Assembly (NCBI GenBank): GCA_018648805.1
Contig: JABGQM010000011.1
Span: forward strand, 25,865-89,864
Length of the DNA stretch: 64,000 nt
Direction: 5' to 3'
Origin: Verrucomicrobiota bacterium
GTDB taxonomy: Bacteria > Verrucomicrobiota > Kiritimatiellia > UBA8416 > JABMPJ01
In this document: in pieces, positions 27,186-35,099 of the stretch
Numbering within the stretch: the stretch's first letter is position 1
How the letters are laid out: each line of letters begins with the position of its first letter
Notes under the pieces: generated by a model
The model's database searches: none
The model's input: only the letters and a program-made list of their open reading frames with translations
What the model was told of the DNA's origin: nothing
Translations under genes and position numbers: made by a program

Positions 27186-28406
27186 TCACTCTACCGGGGG
27201 AAGGGATCGCAGATAGGCCAGTGCGTGCGGAACGAAACCCCACCCTCCATCCGGCAGCATGATCTCATTGATCTCGAGAAGCACGAGCTCGCGATTCATG
27301 AGATAGCGTTCCCAGTCGAATTCATTGGGGTGGAGCACGGGCCCGGCGTAGCTGACATGGTTCAGAAGGTAGCGCTCCACATCCTCGGTAGGATAGTTGT
27401 AGATACGCCGGAAGTAGTAGAGTAGATCGGTTTGCCTCGCCACGCGCGCCCGATTCAATGCGTCGCACAGGGTGAAAACGAAGCTATCCCCCACGAGCAG
27501 GATGTCGGGGCGCTGCGCCATGGGTAGCGGCTCCCCCACCATGTCGGGGTAGGGCAGAAGATCGTCGCGCGCATCACAGACAAAGAGGTTCAAGATCGAA
27601 GCCAGATCCCGGTCAGTGCCCTGTGCCGGCAGCCGCGGCCCCTCACTCAACTCGGGCAGACGAAGGGCATCTGGCAGGGCGGGCTGTAGCTGTTCGATGA
27701 GGTGCCTGGCGAAGCGGAAGCAGCCGGCGTACGACCAGTGTGTGCCGCCGCGCGGGAAGAGATCCGGCACGCCCTGTTCATGCAGCTCCTTGAAGTAGGC
27801 GTGTCCATCGATCACGCGTATGCCAGACTTCTGTAGCGGCTTGATCAGCAGCTCATACGCATTGGGGGCCTGCCGGGCTTCTCGTTCTGCAATAATGGCG
27901 GCCGGGAGATAGTCGGGGATGATCTCGGCTTTACTCGGCGCTATGACGAGGGCAAACAGGATCCCTCGCTTCTGAAGCGCCTGCTGAAGCGCCTTAACGT
28001 CGGCGACAAATCGGGCTCGATCAGCGGCGTGCATTCCGGCGCGGCTGACATAACGCTTCACATACTCCGTTTCATAGATCCAGCCTTCCCTCCCCAGCGT
28101 GATCGGTGTCCCCTTCGTGCCGGTGGCTCGCCGGAAGAGGGAGTAGTTGATCTGGTTCTGTAGCTTGACGCCATGACCGCGGAACCCGATCTTGTAGGCC
28201 ATGTACCGTTCACTGGCCGGGCTGAAGGAGCCGTTGAACCAGTTTGTCACCGAGAGGACAGGACGTGGCGGCGGGGGTTCCGAACCCCACAGCGGCGACT
28301 CCGGGAAGAGGCGGTTGACGCGCTGTATATAAGGCATGGCCATGAGCAGCACGAGGAGTATCGCCTGAAGTCGCGCGGCCCATGGATGTGAGGTCTGCGT
28401 TGTCAT
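27186..28406 (-). CDS. AlgX/AlgJ-like (SGNH) polysaccharide O-acetylation protein
   Basis: A 406-residue protein with one N-terminal membrane anchor (about residues 10-28, LQAILLVLLMAMPYIQRV) and an SGNH-like periplasmic domain. The features of the AlgX/AlgJ/DHHW family are visible: GREGWIYETEYVKRY, LVIAPSKAEIIPDYLP, GGTHWSYAGCFRFARHL, which contains the conserved Thr-His-Trp, and ILLVGDSFVF with the nucleophile serine. These proteins pass acetyl groups from a membrane O-acyltransferase to a polysaccharide. The partner MBOAT gene lies immediately upstream on the same strand with a 4-base gap, so the pair forms an operon. The acceptor glycan may be a surface polysaccharide of this organism rather than the degraded substrate. 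Confidence 0.88.
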   Translation of the reverse strand: MTTQTSHPWAARLQAILLVLLMAMPYIQRVNRLFPESPLWGSEPPPPRPVLSVTNWFNGSFSPASERYMAYKIGFRGHGVKLQNQINYSLFRRATGTKGTPITLGREGWIYETEYVKRYVSRAGMHAADRARFVADVKALQQALQKRGILFALVIAPSKAEIIPDYLPAAIIAEREARQAPNAYELLIKPLQKSGIRVIDGHAYFKELHEQGVPDLFPRGGTHWSYAGCFRFARHLIEQLQPALPDALRLPELSEGPRLPAQGTDRDLASILNLFVCDARDDLLPYPDMVGEPLPMAQRPDILLVGDSFVFTLCDALNRARVARQTDLLYYFRRIYNYPTEDVERYLLNHVSYAGPVLHPNEFDWERYLMNRELVLLEINEIMLPDGGWGFVPHALAYLRSLPPVE

Positions 28407-28410
28407 AGCA

Positions 28411-29844
28411 CTAAAACCGGAAATAGATAAAGGGATTGAAGCCGCCGTTGACCAGTGTCATGAAGCTTGTGGCCAACAGCAATGCGGTGGTCAACGTCCG
28501 CGGGAGGGACGCCATGGGGCCGCTACGACGGGTCGTCCAGTCGCACGTCTCAAGTGTGGGGAGCCATAGCGGCAAGAAACTGAAGACAGCGGCGATAGCG
28601 AAGGCCAGCCACACCTGCGGCGTCATGATCTCAAGAGGAAGTCCGGTGCCGCCGCCGCTGCCCATCCCAACCATACGGCCGAGGTACGCGCCAGCGTCGC
28701 CCAGCGATTCTGCGCGGAAGAAGATCCATCCCACCACCACCAGGACAAACGTGGTAATCACGGCGACCGGCCGGGCAATGCGCTCACGCCAGCGTGTGGT
28801 TACTTTGTCGAGCGAGAGGAATAGGCCGTGGTAGAGCCCCCACACGATGAAATTCCAAGCGGCTCCGTGCCAGAAGCCTGACAACAGAAACACCACCCAG
28901 AGATTCAGGTCGCGGCGCAGGCGTCCCCCGCGATTTCCACCCAGCGGTATATAGAGGTACTCGCGCATCCAGTTGGAGAGTGAGATATGCCAGCGTCGCC
29001 AAAACTCAGTGAAGTTGGCCGCAATATAGGGCGCACGGAAGTTCTCCAGAAAGTCAAACCCGAGCATCCTGCCCAGCCCAATAGCCATATCTGAGTATCC
29101 TGAGAAATCAAAATAGATCTGCCACGCGTAACAGGTCGCGCCCAGCCATGCACCGCCTATGGAGAGTCCGGACCCGGTGCCAAAGGCGTGGTCCGCCACG
29201 GATCCCACCACATTGGCAATGAGAACCTTCTTGGCCAGCCCCAGCGCGAAGCGCCAGAGCCCCTCCAGCGTCTTCTCGCTGCTACAGGTTCGCTCAATCA
29301 GCTGGGCGGCCACATCGTGGTAGCGCACGATCGGCCCCGCAATCAGTTGCGGGAAGAGGACCACATAGAGCAGGTGCTGGGCGAAAGAGGGCGCGGGCGG
29401 TCCGGCACCGCGGTAGACATCCACCAGGTAGCTTAGCTTCTGGAACGTAAAGAATGAGATGCCGATCGGGAGGGCGATGCGTGTCCATGCAGCCGGCGAG
29501 CCACCGAAACAGGCGAGCATGACATTGAACTGATCGACAAAGAAGTTCATGTACTTGAAGTAGAGGAAGAGCCCCACGTTGAGGGCAATGGCCACCGTCA
29601 GCAGCAGACGCCTCGATACGAGACGATGCGGGTGGCCTTTCTCAGGGTGCAGGTGTCGACTGATGGCGTAGTCGATCGCACTGGTGCCGATGAGGACAAA
29701 AACGAAGCGGGGGGCGCCCCAGCTATAGAAGAAGAGGCTGGCCACTAGGGCCACGTAGTTGCGGAAGCGCGCGGGGGTCAGGTGGTAGATCAGCAGTGTG
29801 ATCGGCAGAAAGACAGAGAGAAACATGATGGAACTAAAGACCAT
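28411..29844 (-). CDS. AlgI-like membrane-bound O-acyltransferase (MBOAT)
   Basis: A 477-residue integral membrane protein with about 10-12 membrane helices. ATG 29844 was chosen because GAGGG lies 8 bases upstream and the product starts MVFSSIMFLSVFLPI, the classic AlgI N-terminus. Diagnostic segments are LPIGISFFTFQKLSYLVDVYRG, FPQLIAGPIVRY, YFDFSGYSDMAIGLGRMLG, FWRRWHISLSNWMREYLYIPLGG and FLLSGFWHGAAWNFIVWG, which holds the catalytic histidine. The protein moves acetyl groups across the inner membrane for use by the AlgX/AlgJ-like partner encoded 4 bases downstream. The pair has no alginate synthesis genes around it, so the modified polymer is unknown. Confidence 0.93.
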   Translation of the reverse strand: MVFSSIMFLSVFLPITLLIYHLTPARFRNYVALVASLFFYSWGAPRFVFVLIGTSAIDYAISRHLHPEKGHPHRLVSRRLLLTVAIALNVGLFLYFKYMNFFVDQFNVMLACFGGSPAAWTRIALPIGISFFTFQKLSYLVDVYRGAGPPAPSFAQHLLYVVLFPQLIAGPIVRYHDVAAQLIERTCSSEKTLEGLWRFALGLAKKVLIANVVGSVADHAFGTGSGLSIGGAWLGATCYAWQIYFDFSGYSDMAIGLGRMLGFDFLENFRAPYIAANFTEFWRRWHISLSNWMREYLYIPLGGNRGGRLRRDLNLWVVFLLSGFWHGAAWNFIVWGLYHGLFLSLDKVTTRWRERIARPVAVITTFVLVVVGWIFFRAESLGDAGAYLGRMVGMGSGGGTGLPLEIMTPQVWLAFAIAAVFSFLPLWLPTLETCDWTTRRSGPMASLPRTLTTALLLATSFMTLVNGGFNPFIYFRF

Positions 29845-29940
29845 AATGACATCCCTCAATGTGCATCTGGGGAAAATGCCAGAATTACGGTCCCGAAACC
29901 AGCTCTGCTTTTACGCTCAGGGCATGCAGAGGGCCGACCA

Positions 29941-32235
29941 TCATGTCGCCACGACCAGAATCTGTTCTTGCTGACCGCGTACAAACCGGACCTCCAAGGA
30001 CGGTTCCCACAGCTTTTCCATTCGCTTCTGCAGATCGGCAAGCGTCTTGACCTGCTTTCCGCCGACATGCTGCACGAGGTCGTCCGGTCTGAATCCGGCA
30101 CGGGCAGCCGGGGATGCTTCGGGGACAGCCACCAGATGAATGCCGCCGTCCTCTTTGCTCACGCCGAATGCGGAGAACTCTTCGCCGCCAATAGCCCTCA
30201 CGGTAGCCCCGAACCATGTGCCCTTCCGTGCCGGCGAGGGGGACGTGTCACGTTCTAGCTCAGGCGTTGGAAACACCGGAACGCGGGCCATCTTCTTGAG
30301 CGTTGCTTTCTGTACACCGAATCTGTCCATGCGAAAGTTCTTGAACCCCAGCTTGAGCGCGGATGACTCTGCATGGACGCGGTAATCGCCTTGCGATGGA
30401 TCAACAAACATGGGATCGCCGACGATGGAATGGTCGTCACAGCCCTGCTCCGCAAAAGCCTGCCGATCCCCCTCAAGGGAGAACATGTTTCGGTCGATTC
30501 CGTTGCCCCACGTTTTCATGCCTGCGGGGCGGTATCGCCTCATCCAGATGTTGCGGGTCACCACATCCATGCTGTTCGCGTACCAGGCATGGGGATGGAG
30601 GGTGCCGTTCACGGCGATATTGTTGTAGACCTCGCGGTGAAACCCTTCACGCAATTTGAGGCCCCGGCCCAAGAAAAGGTTGTTGTATATTTCGTAGTTG
30701 GAGGACCCATCATCCAGATCAACGTCCCAGCCACGATCACAGCGCCAGCGACTGTTGCGGATGATGCTCTTCTCCGCGTCCAGCAGAGACAACTCCGCAA
30801 GCGTTTCGGACGGCGCATCCGCCAGCTCCCAGAATCGGTCGCGCCCCCAGGAGTTGAAGCTACCGTGATCACCGGTTTCCTGGACCGTGTCAAAGACATC
30901 GCAGAACTCGATGAGATGCCCGCCAAACGTGCCTTCGCTGATGTTGATGCCGGCCCGGCCCACATCGTAGATCGAGCAGTGGCGGATGGTGATGCCCCGC
31001 GACATGGAGATCTGCACCCCGGTAGCCTGTTTCTCAACAACCCCGATCCCGTGGATCAGGCAGTCATCAACCACGCAGTCGGCCGGAAAGTTGTCGCTCT
31101 TCGGGCCGGGGGTCTTATCGATATCGGCGTAGCTCTGCCGCTCGTTGTATTCGAACAACGGATTGCGCACCGCATCGGGGTCCCCGACGAAACAGATGCC
31201 ACTGGCACCCGCCTCGTGGATGTGCGTGCCGCTGATGGTCAGTCGCCGGTTGTACCTGTTTACGAAGATCGCATTGCCACCCACCTGGTCGAACGCGCAG
31301 TTGGTGACCGCGCAATCCTGCGTGCCAGTGAGCAGGAGTGCCCCACCCCGATAAATCGTCCAGTCGCTGCGCAGCAGCGGTTCCTTGGTTTCCATGAAGG
31401 TGCGCGCGGCATGCCGGAAGGTCAGTCCCTCCAGGGCGAGATGCCGGACCGGATGCGCCTGATCTCCTCGGAACTCCACCAGATGGCGCAGGCGGGTTAC
31501 CTCGACAAGCGCCGTCGCCGGATCGACGTCCGCAGGCGGATAGTAGTAAAGCGTCTGTGTTCTGGCATCATGGAACCACTCGCCGGGGGTATCCAGCTCT
31601 TCGAAGATGTTTTCGACAAAGCGGAATTCCTCGTGCATCCCCATCTGACGGTTGTTCTGCCACCCACCTTCGTAGGCGACAGTGCCGTCAGGATTCTTGC
31701 CGGTGATGCGGTAGTGGTAGCCACCCCAATGATGGGCATGCATGGCATGTATATAGCCGCCGGCGGGATCCGCCCAGCCGGCCGCGCGGTCAGGACTGAA
31801 GGCATCCGCCGCATAGCCATCATAGGGCTTGATCGCCGGATCGTAGTTGGGGTAGCGGGCCATGTGCTGCCGTTTGCCGTCAACAAAGAGCTGATCGATC
31901 TCAAGTCCAGCCGGCGTCTGCGCCTGCAGGATCCCGCCACGGTAGGGCTGCCACTCCAGCGACAGTTTGATGCCCCCACTGATGGCCACCGTTTCGTCAG
32001 CGTATGCCGCGTAGGTGACCGGAGCGTTCCCAGAGCCAGAATCCTCGGCAGAGAAAACGATCGGTTCGTCCAGGTAATAGGCCCCCCCCCGCAGGTAGAC
32101 CGTCACCGGTTGCTCCCTGAGATGGGTGCTGCTTCGAACCTGAGCTTGCGCCCGCGCCAGAGTCGCAAAGGGCTGTTCAAGGGAACCTGGACCACTATCT
32201 GATCCGTCCGGGGAAACGTAGTATTCTGTCGTCAT
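29941..32235 (-). CDS. Parallel beta-helix glycosidase-like protein (GH141-like) with C-terminal PDZ domain
   Basis: A 764-residue protein. The start MTTEYYVSPDGSDSGPGSLE with QPFATLARAQAQVR is the standard entry into right-handed parallel beta-helix enzymes and most resembles GH141-type proteins, whose characterised members include fucosidase and xylanase activities. The helix runs to about residue 640 with many short turns (HLVEFRGD, GGNAIFVNRYNRRLTISGTHI, GINISEGTFGGHLIEFCDV). The last ~95 residues form a PDZ-like domain (VPEASPAARAGFRPDDLVQHV, GGKQVKTLADLQKRM). A beta-helix enzyme joined to a PDZ domain is unusual and echoes the PDZ domains of the DUF6288 proteins. There is no signal peptide. 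Substrate and even enzymatic activity remain inference. Confidence 0.75.
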   Translation of the reverse strand: MTTEYYVSPDGSDSGPGSLEQPFATLARAQAQVRSSTHLREQPVTVYLRGGAYYLDEPIVFSAEDSGSGNAPVTYAAYADETVAISGGIKLSLEWQPYRGGILQAQTPAGLEIDQLFVDGKRQHMARYPNYDPAIKPYDGYAADAFSPDRAAGWADPAGGYIHAMHAHHWGGYHYRITGKNPDGTVAYEGGWQNNRQMGMHEEFRFVENIFEELDTPGEWFHDARTQTLYYYPPADVDPATALVEVTRLRHLVEFRGDQAHPVRHLALEGLTFRHAARTFMETKEPLLRSDWTIYRGGALLLTGTQDCAVTNCAFDQVGGNAIFVNRYNRRLTISGTHIHEAGASGICFVGDPDAVRNPLFEYNERQSYADIDKTPGPKSDNFPADCVVDDCLIHGIGVVEKQATGVQISMSRGITIRHCSIYDVGRAGINISEGTFGGHLIEFCDVFDTVQETGDHGSFNSWGRDRFWELADAPSETLAELSLLDAEKSIIRNSRWRCDRGWDVDLDDGSSNYEIYNNLFLGRGLKLREGFHREVYNNIAVNGTLHPHAWYANSMDVVTRNIWMRRYRPAGMKTWGNGIDRNMFSLEGDRQAFAEQGCDDHSIVGDPMFVDPSQGDYRVHAESSALKLGFKNFRMDRFGVQKATLKKMARVPVFPTPELERDTSPSPARKGTWFGATVRAIGGEEFSAFGVSKEDGGIHLVAVPEASPAARAGFRPDDLVQHVGGKQVKTLADLQKRMEKLWEPSLEVRFVRGQQEQILVVAT

Positions 32236-32293
32236 ATTGTTGGGACCTTAGCTTCTTTCGCCACTGACATTGTTGCGGATTCCCTGTTGGGCT

Positions 32294-32649
32294 TCACCAC
32301 ACACGTCGGTAGTTGACGTGATAGTAGATTAGCGTTCCTGTTCCTTCGTCAAAGGTGCCATCCCAGGTCACTCTGCAGCTCTTGGCATACGGAATCGGCA
32401 GATACATGTTGCGACCGCGCCAGCCGGGGTTGGTCTTCGCATCTGAGGCAAGATAGGAGAAGGGCGAGCGTACCAAGCCTTCCCCCAGTCACGCCCCTCT
32501 TCCGGCCGGTACTTACCGTCCTCCGGATTGGGTACTTTGGACTCGCGGTCGTAACTGGATGCCTGATGGCAGGTGTATTCGGGTGACGGCCATCTGGCGA
32601 GCCGTAGTTTGTCGGCCATTTCCAGCAGTAGGGATTCAAACGTGATCAT
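32294..32649 (-). pseudogene. DUF2961 (GH172-type) gene remnant with internal deletion
   Basis: The 5' piece starts at ATG 32649 and reads MITFESLLLEMADKLRLARW followed by PSPEYTCHQASSYDRES, which is the standard beginning of long-form DUF2961 proteins. After GRDWGKAWYA the frame is lost near 32480. In another frame the text resumes with SPFSYLASDAKTNPGWRGRN and MYLPIPYAKSCRVTWDG and ends HVNYRRVW at a stop, 32294-32296. The middle segment and the whole second half of the family are missing. An intact, shorter relative is encoded at 62166. It lies between the beta-helix gene and the GH89 gene on the same strand. Confidence 0.8.
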
Positions 32650-32662
32650 AATGATTCCTCTG

Positions 32663-34888
32663 CTATAGCCCGCTTTCAAGATCCTTACCAGAGCGAGGTC
32701 CATGCTCATAGTACGCTGGCATGGGTTCAGCTAGCTGACTGCGATATTTGCTCAGAAGGCCTTGGGCAATTTCAATTGTATCTCCTTGTGGCACGTGCGG
32801 GATATCATGGTCGGAATGACTCCAACCCAACTCCCAGTCGGCTAATTTGTCGTAAAAGAGAGTCGCCCGTAAACGAGGAATCCCAAAGGCCAGTTGTTCC
32901 TCGTCGACAGGATCGGCATAGCTTTCACCGGTGGCGAGTTTGCCACGCAGGTGATCGAAGAAGAAGACCCAGCGCGGGCGATAGTAGTGCTTAATCAAGC
33001 CACCCCAATCACGCCATGCGTAGTCGAAGAAGGTCGGTTTCTCGCCCCCCCATAGGGTGAGAAGGCTAAGGGCATTATGTCGGTAGAAACTACGCTCTTC
33101 ATCAGTGGTGGCTTTAGACTCGGCATCATGCATCCATTTGCCCAGATTGTACTCTTCCCGGCTCATCAGGAGAGCATCCACATCATCAAGCACGCCCAGA
33201 AATGCCGCGACAGTCGTTTCAAATGCATCGGCATCACCTCGCTTGAAATGCGCTGACCATTGCCGCGCCAGCTTGAACGCGTAGTTGGCGAGAACTTGCC
33301 GCCCCACGTCCATCACATCAAAACGGTAGCCATCCGAACCCGACAGCAACGATGCGTCCTGCAACAACAGCTCCCAGGCCTCCGCCAGACGTTCGTTGGC
33401 ATAGGGAATGTGGAAGCCGCGATTCGGACCTGACTTGGTGAGATCCAGCGCCGGTCGCGCCGCCAGTGCGGAGCTGGGTTCAATCCCGTCAAAGCCCGGT
33501 TGATAAACTGTCTCATGGAGGATCTGCCACGCCTGTTGCGCGGCATCCGACTGAGCGCCGTAGCGGCGATGGGCGTAGCCCGACAGATAGCTGGCCACGT
33601 CGACGGAGTCCTGTTGCCAGATCATCTTGAGGAAGAGGTCCACATAGACCGGGTTGTTGCGCATCCCCTCCATAAAGAGCCCAAGCCCCGCGAGATTCCC
33701 GCACTCTTTTCGCGTCGTCTCAAACTCATTGATCGCCAGCTTATCCAGATCTCCGTGCAATACGGTACGATCACCGAAATTGTTGAGGCGCCCCTCGGTA
33801 AAGGGGTAGCCCCAGAAGTCGTCTAGCTTCTTATGGCGGCCACCTGCCAGATCCAGAATGAGCAACCGATCCTTCGGCGCGGCACAGGCAATCGGCTTGC
33901 GAATACTCCACGCCTGCATCACCCATACCGCCTGTGGGTCGACATCCAGCAGAAGGTCCATGATCGCCCTACCGACATTCTGCAGATACGCATCGCCCTC
34001 TACAGGAGGTGTGCCTTCATGGAAGGGATCCGTTGCGTAGACGTGATTGGTTCCATAGAGCTTGGTCTGCTCTTCGAGGAACCGCGCCCCAAACTTTTTG
34101 AACAGAGGATCCAGAGGATCCAACTGGGCTGTGCCAGGCAGCCCGAACCAATCATTCCCGATGACAATCCGAGCGTTGGGTCGCTTCTCCGCCAGTTGCC
34201 GGGGAACATACCCGCTGAATCCCTGCTGGATGGGGTTCATACCAAAGGATCGCTCTCGTTCGATAATGCGGCGACCCAGCAGCTGTTGCTGCTCAATCCA
34301 ACGCTTCGGCAATGGCCCGCAGACGCCTTCCATATTGGTCATCCATTGCCAAGCCAGATAGGCCGGCCCGCACAGAAACTCACGCGCCTCCTCATCATCG
34401 AACCCGAACGTGAGAAGGGTGTGGTACCACACCGCTTCGAGGCCTGTGATCGCCAGGGGCATATTGATGCCCTTAAGCGCCATGAAATCAATCATCCGTT
34501 CCCACTCATCCCAACCCCACCAGGACATGGTGTAGTTGAAGGTGCAGTAATTGAAGAACGTCCGACAGGTCAAGCGGCTCTCATGGCGAACGCACTCGGC
34601 GGGAGCCGGTGGCAAAGTCTCGGGGATGTCCAACTGATTACCGCACAGCGAAACGTGACAATGGCAGCAGGTCTCCAGATACCACCCCACCCCGGAGCTG
34701 AGGCTGACACCGCTGTTGCCGCGAATCACCACCTTGCCCTCAACACCCTGCACGTCAAAGACATCATACCCATCATCGGAGGGAGCGATCCATTCCAGCA
34801 CAAATGCGTCCCGATGGCGCGGAAACACGCGAGCAATCAGGCCCGCCACTGCGACGAGCATCTCATCATGGTTCGCGCTCCAGTCCAT
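32663..34888 (-). CDS. GH89 alpha-N-acetylglucosaminidase (NAGLU-like)
   Basis: A 741-residue glycosidase expected to remove terminal alpha-linked N-acetylglucosamine. Family text is clear: VGWYLETCCHCHVSLCG, YTMSWWGWDEWERMIDFMAL, KGINMPLAITGLEAVWYHTL, GPAYLAWQWMTNMEGVCGPL, FGMNPIQQGFSGYVP, YATDPFHEGTPP, and WVMQAWSI with LDLAGG. The catalytic acids of GH89 lie in the Glu-containing segments around TNMEG and the later barrel. ATG 34888 was chosen as the first start that leaves the conserved N-terminal domain intact; the longer frame upstream is mostly REP sequence and is unlikely to be translated. There is no signal peptide. The DUF2961 remnant follows 14 bases downstream. Confidence 0.92.
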   Translation of the reverse strand: MDWSANHDEMLVAVAGLIARVFPRHRDAFVLEWIAPSDDGYDVFDVQGVEGKVVIRGNSGVSLSSGVGWYLETCCHCHVSLCGNQLDIPETLPPAPAECVRHESRLTCRTFFNYCTFNYTMSWWGWDEWERMIDFMALKGINMPLAITGLEAVWYHTLLTFGFDDEEAREFLCGPAYLAWQWMTNMEGVCGPLPKRWIEQQQLLGRRIIERERSFGMNPIQQGFSGYVPRQLAEKRPNARIVIGNDWFGLPGTAQLDPLDPLFKKFGARFLEEQTKLYGTNHVYATDPFHEGTPPVEGDAYLQNVGRAIMDLLLDVDPQAVWVMQAWSIRKPIACAAPKDRLLILDLAGGRHKKLDDFWGYPFTEGRLNNFGDRTVLHGDLDKLAINEFETTRKECGNLAGLGLFMEGMRNNPVYVDLFLKMIWQQDSVDVASYLSGYAHRRYGAQSDAAQQAWQILHETVYQPGFDGIEPSSALAARPALDLTKSGPNRGFHIPYANERLAEAWELLLQDASLLSGSDGYRFDVMDVGRQVLANYAFKLARQWSAHFKRGDADAFETTVAAFLGVLDDVDALLMSREEYNLGKWMHDAESKATTDEERSFYRHNALSLLTLWGGEKPTFFDYAWRDWGGLIKHYYRPRWVFFFDHLRGKLATGESYADPVDEEQLAFGIPRLRATLFYDKLADWELGWSHSDHDIPHVPQGDTIEIAQGLLSKYRSQLAEPMPAYYEHGPRSGKDLESGL

Positions 34889-34936
34889 GGCTAGTTGATT
34901 TCTATCTCTGTCGCTGTTCACGTCAGGCTCCGTGCT

Positions 34937-34996
34937 GTATGTTGTACCACCTTTAGGCGGCAGAGACAGCATGAGATTCCGCCTGAAGGCGGAATC
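34937..34996. repeat. REP/BIME-like palindromic element, copy 2
   Basis: The segment GTATGTTGTACCACCTTTAG at 34937 is one REP arm of the same family as copy 1. At 34975-34996 a perfect palindrome built on CCGCCTGAAGGCGG follows. The two parts are arranged less symmetrically than in copies 1 and 3. The element sits in the 211-base divergent gap between the GH89 and GH2 genes; no gene is seen in that gap. Confidence 0.75.
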
Positions 34997-35099
34997 CCCC
35001 CAACTCGGGAGCAAGACAATCTCCGCGTGCATATCTGCTTCTTGTCGGGCACAATGCCGCGATTGAGAAATATCACATGGAAAGAGAGAGTGTTTTGCC

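Noticed and set aside
26926..27262. Small open frames in the gap upstream of the URO-D gene
   Set aside because: No ribosome-binding site, no recognisable protein text and overlap with the 3' end of the AlgX-like gene.
30373..32202. Long plus-strand open frame of about 600 codons opposite the beta-helix gene
   Set aside because: Antisense by-product of GC-rich codon use; the minus-strand protein is clearly real.
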